Source: Hydractinia symbiolongicarpus (taxonomy: Eukaryota > Cnidaria > Hydrozoa > Anthoathecata > Hydractiniidae). From it: DNA of 64,000 nucleotides. Below are positions 21,977 through 34,712 of this stretch, one piece after another. Within the stretch, counting starts at the first letter, position 1, and each line of letters begins with the position of its first letter. The position numbers and the translations under genes are program-made. The notes below the pieces were generated by a model. It made no database searches and was not told the origin of the DNA. It worked only from the letters and a program-made list of their open reading frames with translations. The stretch is from the NCBI RefSeq assembly GCF_029227915.1, contig NC_079876.1, positions 18,476,001 to 18,540,000 on the forward strand. Reading direction: 5' to 3'.

Positions 21977-23210
21977 GCCTCAAAAAAGGGTATAGAGCCA
22001 CCTTAAAAGACTAGTTTTATCTGCATTTTGATGTAGATACTTTCATGCCCCCACTCCTGATGAATTAAGTGCATCTGCTAAGAATTGCCCGGGTTAACGT
22101 TAATTTTTTTTAAATAAGCACCAAGGGCGACTATTAAGTTATTAACATATTGAAATATGAATAATAGCTTTTAATAAAAAGGAACATTTTTTATTTTTTT
22201 TACAGGTGATGTTTATAATAGACTTATAGTTGTAGCAAACATTAATACTAGCCTTATTCGTGTAGCTCGTTCAGGCAGTGACTTCCCTCGTTTTTAGAGG
22301 GAAAATGATAAAAATGTTGAACAAGTTGCCTAATATTACTCTGGTAATCTAGAGATGGCAAAAATAATGCTGTGAAAATTTTGTCAGTATCCAGAAATTT
22401 AAGAAAGAGTATAGGGGAAGTGCGAAACACAATACAAATTTAAATATAGCTTTGATTCACTACATATACCTCATATATTAAATTGTTGAAATCGTCTTAT
22501 TAAAAATTAATATCAAGGAACTAAAAGCCTGAAAGAAATAGCAGTGCGAATGTTGCAGAGCATGAAAATCATTTCTGTTAAAGTGACTAAACTTTTAAGG
22601 CAAAGGACAATAAATTTGTTGTATATCTCATAGAACTACCCACAAGTTGAGAAGGAGATTTTTAGAAAATCCTGAACTTTTGGTTTTAACACATTATTTC
22701 GTCAAACTGGTCTTTTGATTTTTACTTAAGCCTATTTTATGTTAAACCACGAACAACACAAAATTCTTAATGAAAATCCTCTATCGCACATGATTTTATT
22801 TTTTCATCCAACAATAACAATACGCAACATTTTTCACTAATTGCAAAGTCAGACGGGGATAAATGTCACTGAAATATGTAGCTGTCCCAAAGTGCTTTTT
22901 CTGTGAATTCAGTTTGACGTTTGATGCAGTTTAGAGTTTAAATTCTGTAGCATCCATTATTAAATCTATTAAGCCATACCCTGTTTTTGCAAATATGTAA
23001 AAAAAATTTGAAAGAAGGAAGGAATCTAGAGGGCCTTTGATATAAATTTAGCTAAAAATTGTTGATAAGAAAATCACCCATCTAATAAAAGTTTTTTGTT
23101 CTGTTTCTCTAGATTTCCCAATTATAAATCCCATTCTTTCATGGTGAATGCCATGACAACATCACCTGAATATCACACTTTTTTGGCAGTATCTATTGCT
23201 CTTATCGGAT
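21977..23210. other. Non-coding stretch with a short dispersed repeat
   Basis: No gene is seen. About 22008-22050 (AGACTAGTTTTATCTGCATT and onward) matches 32467-32510 and probably derives from a shared repeat family. Otherwise AT-rich sequence. Confidence 0.45.
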
Positions 23211-23435
23211 CGAAACCCACCTGCCCTTGGTTAAAGTTCTGTTCATCTTTTCAAATGTGTTGTGTCCTTTTTATTTTTTTATATTTTTTTAATTAATTCC
23301 TTGTAAAAAGGGAGAATTGTGCTTTTAAAGGCATTTTCTCTAGAGGAGTACAAACTCTAGCTTATTTCCAAAAAACTAACATGTTGAGTTCATCATTGCG
23401 GTGGCTTGCCACCTTTTTGTAAGTTATTTTCTCTT
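23211..23435 (-). repeat. R1 dispersed repeat, full-length-like copy (-)
   Basis: Inverted copy of 13911-14150: begins CGAAACCCACCTGCCC and ends GTTATTTTCTCT, with the same internal hairpins. Followed at about 23530-23570 by AAAACTTAACAGGTTGAGTA, a diverged echo of an R1 segment also found near 31145. Confidence 0.75.
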
Positions 23436-23997
23436 TGGTAACTATTGCAATAGTTACCAAACTGTAACAGTTGTAAAAGAGGTCGCAGGGTTCAATTTTG
23501 GTTCTGCAATTAAAGCGCTTTGCCTATAACAAAGGTCTAAAACTTAACAGGTTGAGTATTTCATTGTGCCTTGCTGCAATGTTCAAAAATTTTTTTGTTT
23601 CCTGTCACATCTTACCCGGGCACCGTTTCTATACCTATCACTGTAGACAGTGAAGTCTCTTGTCGCAAGTACTACAAATTAAGGGCTGTAATTAACCACT
23701 GGAAATTTTAACAATGGCCATTACACTACTGTTGCTTTTAACCAAGTGCATGGTAAGTGGTTTCAATGAAACGACGGAGCAGTGGTCCCCTGCAAACAAA
23801 GCGTGTTTAATGGTGTACAACCTTACATCCTTTTACTTGAAGAGCTTATTTAAATTGTACTCAGCACCACGACTTCCGGTTTATGTCAGCAGTGACTAAA
23901 ATAGAATTACTAATTACACCACTATCTTTTCTTCTCAATTTGAAGCGCTCTCGCGTATAATTGTATTGCTTGGTTGCTTGGTGTCTGATTTAACCCT
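23436..23997. other. Non-coding stretch between repeat R1 and the helicase relic
   Basis: Nothing recognisable beyond the short R1-like echo. The open frame at 23714-23899 is unsupported. Confidence 0.4.
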
Positions 23998-24480
23998 CTA
24001 AGCATGTGACTCGACTTGATGCAACGTAGATATATCCTGAGTGAAATTTGCTTGCTTTATTAAATCAAAAGAAACAACAATTTTATCAAGTGTTTTTCCT
24101 TGAGCCTTGTAAACAGTGCAGGCCAATGAAAGCATTAGTTGTGAAGTTAGATTCTGTTTAATAAATTCGATTTCCTTTTCTATCCTTATCGGAATAACAT
24201 TTTCTTGCATAGCATATGGATCTGTTTTGATAGCTTTAACTTTATGTGCTTTGGTCTTCCATTTTCAAAATATATTTGTTACTTTTCCTAATCCATCGGT
24301 TATTATACGATGGACAGTCCTAATTTGTCCGTTAATAAGTTTATCTGATATGTTGATATTTGATGTCAACATGAATTTTGTGATAAGTTTTAGATTAAGG
24401 TTTTGAGCAAGTCCACGTGTCTGTATTTAAATGGGGCTATGGAGTTTTGCACAATTGACACAGGAATATTTTCCGGAATG
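23998..24480 (-). pseudogene. PIF1-type helicase C-terminal fragment
   Basis: Minus-strand pieces read LKLITKFMLTSNINISDKLI, NGQIRTVHRIITDGLGKV, then MQENVIPIRIEKEIEF and LTSQLMLSLACTVYKAQGKTL. These match the end of PIF1-like helicases (MLxxNIDVSDRLxNGxxG, and LPLxLAxAxTxHKSQG-type motif VI). Such fragments are common debris of Helitrons and similar elements in animal genomes. At least one stop (near 24267) interrupts it. The region 24490-24830 continues with weaker minus-strand similarity (NTAMLPGKTEV...LVAAKTIQS). No Walker A part is present. Confidence 0.65.
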
Positions 24481-24849
24481 TTGTCAATTGCTTTGATATT
24501 TACTGTTCATCATATTTTTGTTGTGTTAATCAACGATTGGATAGTTTTTGCTGCCACTAGTTAAACTTCGGTTTTTCCAGGCAACATTGCTGTGTTACAA
24601 CTGAGACCTGATGTGGTTATCTTTTAAAATAAGCTTAAACGAGTTAAATTATTGAAGTCATTTCCCTTTGCAAAGAAAATATAAACTGTTAGTACTCCAC
24701 CAAAGTCGTGAAATATTCTTGCTTTGTTAACGTAATTCTGTCCAGTGGTTGGCAATTTGATTTCTTTGTAAAAGTTACAAGAGGTTATTGTGCAAGAACA
24801 ACCACCTTTAAGAAAGCCCAAAAGGCGTTTAGGATAGATTCCTTCAAAG

Positions 24850-26129
24850 CAGTAAAAGACCTGCTTAACCCTTAATCAGATATTCCTTTTTGTGTTCAAC
24901 AGTCTGTTTCTTCTCTTCCCCTTCTTCCAGGTCTTTTACCACCTCCGCAGATCAAGAAAGCTTTCTCAGCCACATCTTTCAAATTTTCTTATTTTACAAG
25001 TGTTTTATATACGCGTAAACTCCTGTAACATCTAACCTAAAAGTTTTCGGAATATAGTCATTACAGCTAGCTGTTTTGTCACCTCTTCATCTCCAAATGT
25101 CAAAGAAAATCATTTTTTAGTATTTTTTCTAAGACAACTAGAATAAGGTTAGAGGCATTTTCTCTAGAGGAGTACAACCTCTAGCTTTTTTCCAAAGACC
25201 TAACAGGTTGAGTTCATCATTGTGGTGGCTTGCCACCTCTTTGTTAATTATTTTCCTATATCTCTGTTCAAAAGGGGATAAATGTCCCTGACTGTTGGGA
25301 ATACATGTCGTCAATATGTCTTTTTCAGTTTTCCTATAAATACAGCAATTTTTTTTGACACGGTTGCCAGGTGTTTCATATTCATCAAAAATGTATTGTT
25401 TATTGGGTGTTTCGAAATTTCATCAATGACAGCGCATACAAAATACTCTGTTTTTTCTTTAATTTCATGATTGGTACTAGATATTGATTTTAAAAAATCA
25501 TTAAGTAAGTCTTATGTATATTTATAGTTATCATATATGAAGTTGTTTTGTGGATATCCATGTTGAATCTATAGACTTACGAATCAATTTTACTTTTACT
25601 TGCTTCACTTAAATTGACGTGTTTCGTTTTGCGAATTCTTTTTTCACCTCTAGAGAGAAAACAAGTTAATAGATTTCTAAGCAGCTATACACATTTTTCG
25701 AAAAGAATAAAATTTTGCTGTAACTGATTTGAATGAATAAAGAAATTTAGTTTATACAAAATGGGAAATTATCTGTGTTGTACTGCTTTTTGCCTCTCAT
25801 ACACACGTACTTTTTAATTTATTTAACGAATGCAATTCAGAAATATTTAATAAATGTAAAAAACTTGTTATGAATTATTTATAGTTTTATATTTATAGTT
25901 TTATATTTATTTGTTTCTTTCTATGTCATATAGCAATTGGAACTGTCAGTTGGTGTTTGTGATGTAATGTTTATAGAGGGTCCTTAGTTCAATTACCGGC
26001 ATATATACCGGCATAGTTCAATTTTCGGCATACATTTCCATCGATGGCGTTTCGGACAAATAAACATGATCCAATGTTGAGCATAGTTTTGATGTAGTAC
26101 GCTTTTGCACACGTTCACCTATCAACTTG
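24850..26129. other. Non-coding stretch holding one R1 fragment
   Basis: Apart from the R1 fragment at 25151-25255 I see no gene. AT-rich with short direct repeats (TTTATAGTTTTATATTTATAG near 25880). Confidence 0.45.
25151..25255 (-). repeat. R1 dispersed repeat, partial copy (-)
   Basis: AGAGGCATTTTCTCTAGAGG through TGGTGGCTTGCCACCTC and ATTATTTTC matches the second half of the 23211-23435 copy. Confidence 0.7.
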
Positions 26130-27964
26130 CAAGCTCCCTCCTATAAGGATGGTATTTTTTCACATTTTAATAAACTAATCAATCATGCATTCGTAGATGG
26201 AGTACGCAGCGGCTGTGATCAACGTTACACGTATCTCATGTAAAAGTCAAATTGTCCGAGAAACTTTTTTCTATGTCGTGTCAAAATTTGCGTGTATGTT
26301 AAGACTCCGATCACGGATAATGCCAAGGTATTTGTACGGTGTCGTCACATTGAAGCATTGGTCACCACAAGTAACATTAAAACTCTGGGTTTTTTTTCAA
26401 GTTCTTGGCAGTTCCAAACAGATATATGACTTTCCTATCGGCCAAGAACAAAGAATAAATAATGATTGTATTTTTGCTGGCAACATACGAAACGGTGTTG
26501 TCTGCATACAGAGTGATGATGAACATTAAATAAATCAAAAAACATTATGAAGAGAGCTTCTGATAGAACGTTATTGTTTTATACAAGTTGAATTCGCATA
26601 AATAAATAATGTGTGAACCATTCTTTTTCAGAAATCTACCACAGCAAGATAATTTGGATACGAGTTTTGAATGACTCAACATTTTAAATGCTTGGTTTAG
26701 TCCAGAAATTGTCCAAACCACCATTTCTTCGTCAATTTTTCTTATCGAATCAGTGTCAAATGTACTGGCAAGCTCTGTAGACCTTCTCTGTCTGAAAGCG
26801 AATTAATGTTTAGTTAATAAACCATTGCTTTTAAGATAAGACATTAATTGGTGTTAAACAATCCATTCAATTATTTTCAAGATGGCTGGAATCACAGAAA
26901 TTGATCGATGGTTATTAATGTGACTCGTGATACCTGCCTTAAAAAGGGCAGAAACTTTTGAATGTTTCCAGTCACTGGGATAAGTATTTGTTTGCAATGA
27001 CATGTTAATTAGATGCGCAAGTTGTTCCTCTATAACATCTTTGCAGTCTTTCAGTAACCAGGAAGGTAGTCCGTCTATACCCTCGGCCTTTTTACGCTGT
27101 AATTGTTTTAAACCTTTCTTTACTTTGGACACCATAACAAGTTCAAATTTGTCCAATTACTTGTAAGTTTTTCTTTCTTCAGATTTATGAAAGTGCCATG
27201 AATCTTCTGATATTCTTGAGGCAGATTTAATGACTTGATTAAATTCTTGGAGGGTTATTATCGCTTTCAGTTCGCTATGGTCGTTTATTTTTTATAATTA
27301 TATTTTAGTCTCCCATGATGAGTACTTCTTTTTTTGATTTTCTTGCAAGTGATACAGCTTTTGTAAATAGAGCAAAAAAGTCTCTGTGTAAATAATGCGA
27401 GGAATCAGGGGCTCTATAACAAGCTGATGCCAGATAACTTTTGATTTGAGGGAAAAATCTCCAAAAAAATACTTTCAGTTTCATCTCCCGTTTTGATACA
27501 TAGATTGTTACTCCACGCCCACATCCATATTTTCTAGTTTTAGATATAAAAGTATAGTTTAAAGCTTCCCCGACTCTGTTGAAATATGAGTTTCACTAAG
27601 AGTAAACACATCAATATAAGAGTTGTTTTCTAATGTTTCTGATTTATGTGAAAAATTTGTCCATAATCCCCTAACATTCAAGTCAATGAAATTAACACCT
27701 CTATTACTTGTTATATCAAATATTTTTAGGGAAATCTCTGTAGGAAGGACCAGGATTTATCTCAGTATCACCACATATTAGCCAACTGAATAATAGACAC
27801 CTAACTGATGAATTAACATATAAGGAGTGCACACCAGTGCTTGCACCAAAGCCTGTTTCCGAAGTGTAATAACATGAAGTATAATAATAAAAAATTCTTG
27901 GATTTCCAGCAAATATTAATAAAAGCAACAGAACCGAGGTCTGAGACACTGTACCGTTCACCAT
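26130..27964 (-). pseudogene. LINE-B: CR1/L2-like retrotransposon ORF2 with N-terminal 2A-like motif
   Basis: From 27964 downward the minus strand encodes a hydrophobic N-terminus (SVLLLLLIFAG), CGDTEINPGP (a 2A-like motif) and, in broken frames, the start of an APE endonuclease (FIDLNVRGL, IDVFTLSETHI, 27580-27720). Reverse transcriptase blocks follow: KAEGIDGLPSWLLKD (about 27050-27095), YPSDWKHSKVSALFKAG, NNHRSISVIPAILKIIEW (26854-26935), FRQRRSTELA (about 26790), LYADNTVSYVAS (26475-26515, motif C with YADN in place of YADD) and PYKYLGIIRDRSL (about 26310-26350). The element encodes a reverse transcriptase/endonuclease for target-primed retrotransposition. Many stops and frameshifts; internal deletions are likely in the endonuclease. 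Confidence 0.85.
27746..27769 (-). other. 2A-like ribosome-skipping motif in LINE-B
   Basis: The minus strand encodes DTEINPGP within SWLICGDTEINPGPS, close to the 2A consensus D(V/I)ExNPGP. APE-type non-LTR retrotransposons of several invertebrates are reported to carry such motifs near the N-terminus, downstream of a hydrophobic segment as here. Thr replaces the usual Val/Ile, so activity is uncertain. Confidence 0.65.
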
Positions 27965-30900
27965 CGTGAATCAATTCTTTTACAGACCTTTTGTTGCTCC
28001 ACGACCACAGCCCGTCATCAATAAATGTTACTTCAGGAATTTGTATAAAAAATTGTTTGCTTGCTTCTTCTGTCAGTTCTTTAAAGTCTGGTGGACAAAT
28101 AAAATCATCATCCTATTCATCATCCAATATTTTTCACGTCCTTGCCACTATCTGCCGTCTTAAAAATCCATGAAATAAACAACAAACAAGTTTTGGCGCT
28201 GAGAAAACCATGTAGTGCGATCACATCACTTCTACAAAAATGACAAAGGAAAGCAGTTATATTTTATAATTTAAGCGCGAGATTTCAAATTATTTGTTTA
28301 CAGAATCTGATCAAAAAATAATACAGCAACCTTTGAATCGGCAAAGGTTATAATGGCTACTGCTGGGACCGAATAAAACTTTCTCCGCTATATTTACTGC
28401 GCGGTTTAATGGGACATTGAAATTAACATAAGACATTCAGACTTGTCTAAGCGTTGTTAAAGCTCGGCTAGATAATTCTGAATGTCTCATTAAATATTGA
28501 GAGCTGTTGTTATTAATTTTTATTGGTAATATTTAAAAAAAAGATTGTAACTAAATACTTGGATTTAACAGTGATCTGTCATCTAACTAACTTCTTTCAA
28601 GTTTCTGTGTATCTACATAGAAATTTAATATAACATGTTTATCTTGACAAGTCTTTAAGAAGAAAATTTAACCAATAGTATTCCATCAAACAGGAATGTT
28701 ATTTTTCTATTTAGTTCATACCAAGAGAATTGCATCAATCAAAAAAAATTATTTGTCACGCATTTCGCATAGATATCTGCGCATGATCCACCGCCGTGGT
28801 TATGAAGAACTCTATTTTATCAAGCTCAGCTCCTGTCCTTTGTGAACAGTATGACTTGTTGCATTGTAGATGAAACCCTAATGATATTCCACATATGAGT
28901 AAAGTAGGTAGTTTTGATCATTAGTAATTACAGCCTCAACATTTTCCATGGCGAAAGAAGGCTGGTAGTTACATCCCCACTTTGTTGGCGGTGTGTTTAC
29001 CGGGTCAACTAACATGCACCAATTTTAAATGTTCCAAACTCGTTTGCACGTGCTCTAAAACAAACATTGCATTTCAATGAAATCCATTCACGTAATAAAG
29101 ATTTTCATACTACTAATGATTCATCTTTGATTTTTATTTTTGTTAATTGACTATATATGTTAATCCTGAACTGTCATTTTATTTTACTCCATTGAATCTG
29201 TTTTTGTGTTCTTTTTCTTTCTGTATATTTTAAAGTTCCCCATTGTCATCTTTTTTATTTTAAATTTCACTTTAAGTTTTTAATTTATTTTTTTTAAATT
29301 CGAATTTAAAAAATAATGTTGCTATAATATACCATCATGAATTTCTATATATTTCATTTCATTTAATGTTTCAAAAAAGGTATTGTATTATAGATACTTT
29401 CTGCTTCAAGAATAGGAAAAAAAGTAGATGCTCTTCATTTACACTGTCATAACGGAATAAATAAAATAAAAAACATTTTCACGAAAAAAAAGAATGCTGG
29501 ATTAATATTTGAGAAACTGCCTTCTATTTTGCCTATTATGGACAAATTCTGGACTTTTTAAACGGAGACTAAAATTCCAAATATTTGGTTTTTACATTTT
29601 ACTTATTTCTAGTTCCTTCGCAATTTTCCCTCTTCATCTGTTTAAATTTCACTTCAGAGAGGATACAAGGAAACAAACAATAATTTCAGCTTTTAACTCA
29701 CAATCTTTTTCTTCACAAACTATTTTCCCCTTTAGGTAATGCGTGAGTTTTTTAAAGGACAGGGAGATGATGTAAAATGTCAGGAGAAAAATATGCAGAA
29801 ACTTTCCTTGTCAGGGCAATGAAATTGTAATCAATATACGTCCTAGCTGGATAATTTGCACACACCTAAAAGAAAAAAGTTCAATATAACTAGTGTCTAA
29901 ATGTCATATATAATATATAATTACAATGCCGTTTATAATTAATTATTTTGCCGACTAAAGTTTCAGTGCAGCGTTCTTGTGTAATTATCAATTTACATCA
30001 CTGAAAATTTCTGCTGACTTAGCACTTTAGATAATAAGTAAATATGTTAAAGGCCATATTTTCAGAAAATAATATAAAGTAATTCTATACATATAAGAAA
30101 GAGAGAAAAAATTCAGCTGTTTGGTCAACTGTAAAAGGGTCAAAGTCCCATGAACACAATTTTGTTTAGTGTGGTTTTGACTTATGGCAAACTTTATCTA
30201 TCATGAGTAGAGGTGGGGAAAGTCTAGTTCATAAACAAGCAGTCAAACTTGTCGTTAAAAGCAAATACATTTTCCAGTTCTTTTCTATTACATCTAAAAT
30301 AAAAAATGGTAACACTGATAAAGTAGGCAAAGGAAGATTAATATGACAGAAAAAGAGAAAAGGAAAAACACCTTAAAATTACCTTCTTTTTGCCTGTAAT
30401 TGCTCTGTCGTTTTTCAATTTCTGCATTCTATTGTATTAGTTGCATTCTTTTTCACAAACCAACACCCTCCATTTCTCATCTCTTTTTTTTGCAACTTAA
30501 ACATAGCGTTGTCACAATTCTCGTCTCTTTCACATTTTAGCTGACAGATTACTTCAGTTTCCCTTTTCAACTTGTTACTCCTCCATCAGGTGATTCATAA
30601 TCCTGAGTAAAATTATCACCCCTTCTAAAAAGTATTTGAAATGCAGGTACTGCAATTTCTAACAATCCGAGGTTTATCTTTTTTCCAAATATAATCTTAG
30701 ATGTTACGATATGGAGGTCGGAGCATAATAAATTTTAAAAATTAAAAACTCTATTTCCGTTTAAGAACGGATTTTTGGGCTTTTTTATATACTGTTAAAA
30801 ATAAACATTACCAAATTTATCACCATACTTTTGACTTTGTGGGGGCAGGGCGGAATTACTAACCTTAACTGTTCAATTTACATAACTTTGTTCCAGATAA

Positions 30901-31409
30901 GGTATAGAATGATGATTCCAGGGCCTCCTGATGACCACTTAGTGGAACTAGGATTAGAGGTTCCCTGCCTGGAACCCTGACACTCCTGGGTTAAAGCTTT
31001 GGGGTGTCAAGGAGGGTATTGTGCAATCTTTTGTTGTGTGTGTGGGTGTGTGTTTTCTTAACTGATATTGTGTATCCTGGCAAAAAGAAGTTTAACTGCC
31101 TTCTTGGCAGTAACTTTGGAGGAACAAAACCTCTATGATTTAACCCTAAAACTTAACAGATTGAGTATTTATTTAAAACTCTCTTTCAAGCTAAATACGA
31201 AACCCAGAGCATCCCTGTAAACATGGTTACTGCTTGGAAACTACCCTTGATCCTTCTCAGGTCTGGAATACTCACTTGGTCCTGTTGTGATCGTTGAAAT
31301 CTAATAAGGGATTTCTTATCATAATAAATTTATTCGGACAGAATAGAAAATGTTTATGAAGATGTAACACTTTTTTATAGGGAAATGTCAATCTCTTTTT
31401 CCAGCAATT
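27965..31409. other. Long AT-rich region without recognised genes
   Basis: I find no domain-bearing open frame on either strand. The short open frames (27966-28173, 29509-29739) are low-complexity chance frames. At about 31100-31165 a segment (GGAGGAACAAAACCTCT and onward) resembles part of repeat R1 at low identity. Homopolymer-rich stretches are frequent. Confidence 0.5.
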
Positions 31410-32090
31410 TTAACAATATGATTGTTGAGCCTGCATCATGGCAATGGATTGCTCTTTTTGCTGTTTCATAGTTTTGCTAAATTGCTGCAGCATTTGAGTC
31501 TGCGTTTGCTGCATTTGGTTCATCATGGTTAGCATAGAATTTTGTTGTTGTTGTTTTAACTGCAGTTCTTGTGTCCTCAATGCACTTCCAGTCTCACTTT
31601 TACTTCTGAGATATTGGAGCGTTTCAGATCCACTATTTCTATTACGTTTAGGAGTCATCTTTATTCCACACTCACCATCATCACTATTTTCCAAACAGTC
31701 GTTAGTTTCTTTGAAGGTTTCAAGTGACCTTTACTCATGTCAGAGGACTTTTCAACTTCTCCATCAATTTTAGCTTTTTTAGAAGCAGACAAGTTCTTAT
31801 GGTCTTCATTGGCCACTTGAAATGGCTCTATTACATCATGTAGCCCTTGATCAAGTTCAGTGCAATCTGAGGTGATTCCACAAGCAGACTCTTCTTCTCT
31901 GGTAAGTCGCTTCAACTTATCAGAAATTGTTTTGAAACGGTCTCGTACTGATCGTTGAGAAATTTTAAAGTATAAGTCCTCCATGTAGTTCAATTTTTGG
32001 GACATAATATCCCTAATACCTGGCCTCGTTCAGGTGATCCATGCTTGTATTTATATGGTTCTTGTAACAACATTTCTTTTAAAGATACGG
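31410..32090 (-). pseudogene. Transposon-associated coiled-coil protein relic (Myb/SANT-like element protein)
   Basis: Minus-strand coding pieces: KEMLLQEPYKYKHGSPERG (about 32020-32080), then, after a frameshift, MSQKLNYMEDLYFKISQRSV, RDRFKTISDKLKRL and EEESACGITSDCTELD (32005-31800), and after a further frameshift near 31690 KMTPKRNRNSGSET and a Gln/Met-rich coiled coil (31410-31690). The QRSVRDRF...EEExxxGI...TELD pattern is one I know from repeated cnidarian proteins with an N-terminal Myb/SANT-like DNA-binding domain, thought to be transposon-derived. The domain label comes from memory. At least two frameshifts. Confidence 0.6.
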
Positions 32091-32372
32091 TAAGCCCCTG
32101 AGACACATACTCAGTATATTTAAATTATCCCCTCTGCTTACCATATTAAAACCCTAGCAAATATATATATTCTGAAAGCCGAATAAATTGTCTCTAAAAT
32201 TATAATAAAATATTTTCATAAAAAAAATCCAAAAAGCAGAAAAAAAATTATATACAAAAATGCACCATTCCAGTTCATTTGTCGAACACTCCCTTTAGTA
32301 AAATTTTTGTTTGTTGAAAAAAATATCATTACAAAGCTCTTATTCATCTCTAAAAAACTTTGCTTTTTTTAC

Positions 32373-32573
32373 TCAAAACAAAAAGTAAAAGGGGAGAATG
32401 GAGAAGTTCTCTAGCGACTTCTTATTCTTTGGAGAGAAACCTCTTTTTTTCATTAAACTTTCCGTCTTGAAGACTAGTTTTATATGCATTTCGATGTAGT
32501 TACTTCTATTCTCTTGACGAGACTGTGAATGCAATAGTGGTTTGCATGCAATAGAAACAGACTTTTCAACCAC
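32373..32573 (-). repeat. Short dispersed repeat shared with 22008-22050
   Basis: AGACTAGTTTTATATGCATT near 32470 and the following 25 bp match the segment next to the Kolobok-like element. The minus-strand open frame here has no domain and is not called a gene. Confidence 0.4.
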
Positions 32574-32701
32574 ATTATTTAATTATTCTCTCAACAGTAG
32601 GAATTTTGTGTCAACAGGACACCAGTTGAAGGCATTAAAAAATGCTTTGAAATAAATATTTAAGATCACACTAAACCAAAACCTTAATCATCATTTTGTT
32701 T

Positions 32702-32800
32702 AGAGGGGTATAACCTCTAGTTGGTTTCCAAAGACGTAACAGGTTGAGTTCATCATTGTAGTGGCTACACACCTTTTTGTAAATTGTCTTCTTCTTTCTC
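32702..32800 (-). repeat. R1 dispersed repeat, diverged partial copy (-)
   Basis: AGAGGGGTATAACCTCTAG, AACAGGTTGAGTTCATCATT and ACACACCTTTTTGTAAATTG follow the R1 order with several substitutions. Confidence 0.65.
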
Positions 32801-34000
32801 CTTAATGTTTACTAATAGGCCTAGGTTTATGTTTTGGCGCGTCGTTTTTAGGCGTGCTTGAACTGTGGTTCATCGACAATGATGGTGTAGATTGTGTGTG
32901 GTGATCGCTACAATACCCTGTATTACCACTTTCGTCTTCACTGCGTCTTAGGAATGCAAGCTTGTTGTCGTTTCTCCTTTTTGTCTTTTGAAGCTTGAAG
33001 TTGACATAATTCTTTTTTGTAAATTTGAATTTGCAACTGTGCAGTAGCAGCGCAAACAGAGAAATATTAAAACCAGCGTAGAAGTCGGGCAGCTTTTTGT
33101 ATTGACTGAATTTTCGCGCGGTCTAGTTATAGTCCCCTTTTTATTGTAAGAGGGCGGTTAAGTATCAATACTATGACCTTTAAGGCAAAGAAAACTACTA
33201 CTATAGTAATCAATATAGAAAGTGTTGCGGAGAGGTTGCCTAGGCAAAGGCGTCAAGCATGGCAAGGAAACGGCACGGCAAAGGCAGGCTGAAAAACAGG
33301 AATACGAATCAGCAAGGCAGGTGTAGGTAAGGCATGGAAGGTACAGGGAAGGGCATATTAGGCAGGCACCAGAGAAGGCATAGGAAGGGTAGGGAAAGGC
33401 ACAGTAAATGCTGGCAGGGGCAGGAACCTTAATAAAATATCTCCTCTACAACTGAAAGATTACATATACTCAACACGTCTAAATTATGTATCATATTTGT
33501 TCAGGAGTATTAAAAATATTGAGATGCAAATATTCTAAACTCAATAGCTCAGAAAAAACGTCTCAAATTTATATCAGGTCCATTATACAGTAAATCATGT
33601 TAGCAGAATTATGTGCCATTACAAGTATTAAAACAATCGGTCATAACGCCAAAAAAAACTATTATTTTTTGATAAATCTGAGATTAAAAGTTACTTGTTT
33701 CCAATGTGAACAACATGAAAAAGTCAAAATATAGATTTAATCAGAAGAACTCGAGAAAGGCAAAACATTTTAGTAAAAAACCCATTCTTTGGTTTCTTGT
33801 GCCTACCAGTTTTGTCAACACAAAACGTTTTACCATAAAGTGATAGTTCTATTACAAGAAAAAAACATTTTTTAGGAATGAAAGTGATAAATGTATGCAA
33901 CTTCCCCCCCTTTACGGCTCAAAGATTATCAATTATGCTCAATAACTGATATCGTATACTTAGACTATCTGGTTTATGTAGGTGCAAGATAATTATGTTT
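32801..34000. other. Non-coding stretch containing a purine-rich simple repeat
   Basis: No gene is recognised. See the separate entry for the AAGGCA-rich tract at 33225-33425. Confidence 0.45.
33225..33425. repeat. Degenerate AAGGCA-rich tandem tract
   Basis: About 200 bp dominated by variants of AAGGCAN (GGCACGGCAAAGGCAGG, AAGGCAGGTGTAGGTAAGGC, GAAGGCATAGGAAGGGTAGG). It is strikingly strand-asymmetric (purine-rich on +) and more GC-rich than its surroundings. Looks like an eroded microsatellite. Confidence 0.65.
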
Positions 34001-34006
34001 CTCCTA

Positions 34007-34074
34007 GCCCTGTCCTGGATTTGAACTTGGATCTCTCATTTGCATGAGTGTTATAGCCATTAGACCAGCAGAGC
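34007..34074 (-). tRNA. tRNA-like sequence (pseudogene or SINE head)
   Basis: The minus strand begins GCTCTGCTGGTCTAATGGCT and ends TTCAAATCCAGGACAGGGC. The ends can pair as a six-base acceptor stem (GCTCTG with CAGGGC, one G-T). It has an A-box-like GGTCTAATGG and a B-box-like GTTCAAATCC. The T-stem has mismatches and the anticodon stem-loop is irregular, so a functional tRNA is unlikely. Confidence 0.4.
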
Positions 34075-34712
34075 ATAAATATATATACATATACAAAACT
34101 TTACAGGTTAATATTACATAAACTTAGGAATTTACAGCACACAGCCTAGTTAATTAGCCTTTAGAGGAATGCTCGTGAATCGAGTGAAACACACACAACA
34201 TTTAAGGTGTTTCGGGTGTAATTATATTATCAGTAAATATCTTTTCTTCTACTTTGGCTGGAATAAAAACGCAATTTACCTATTGTGCTATTTCATAGCG
34301 GTCAGCAAACCTTTTTTTTATTTTTCACAAATTGTTCACGGTGAAACATAAAAAAAATATGTGCTTTAATCTGCAATGAGCCATCAGTATAGGTAAACAA
34401 ACTCTTTTAAAATAACAGATAAGTTTTGGGATATCACCCTTTTCGAAAATTGTTCGCACTTCAGTTTAAATAAGCTGGCAGTAAACAATTTGTTGTTACC
34501 TTACGCAGCTAAAGCAATCACTCAGCAATTTTATTTTACAAAAAGGTGTTTACAACATTTAAAAATAAAAACACAGCTTATAAAGCGATTATTGAGATAT
34601 TACGGCTGGAAGCAGTAAAATGTCCATTCTTAAGAAAAACGCAATTAAAGTTGAAAATTAAATTCAAACTCGAAGGAATAGGTGAAGACTAGGTCTAGAC
34701 AACATAATAAGG
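34075..34712. other. Spacer without recognised genes
   Basis: AT-rich sequence downstream (minus strand) of relic 3. No TIR matching 19154-19169 was found here. Confidence 0.4.

Noticed and set aside
26197-26529. 110-codon plus-strand open frame
   Set aside because: Antisense to the LINE-B reverse transcriptase region containing LYADN and PYKYLGI.
29509-29739. 76-codon open frame
   Set aside because: Phe/Leu-rich frame in T-rich DNA; typical chance frame.
34007-34074. Functional tRNA gene
   Set aside because: T-stem mismatches and an irregular anticodon loop; kept as a tRNA-like relic only.
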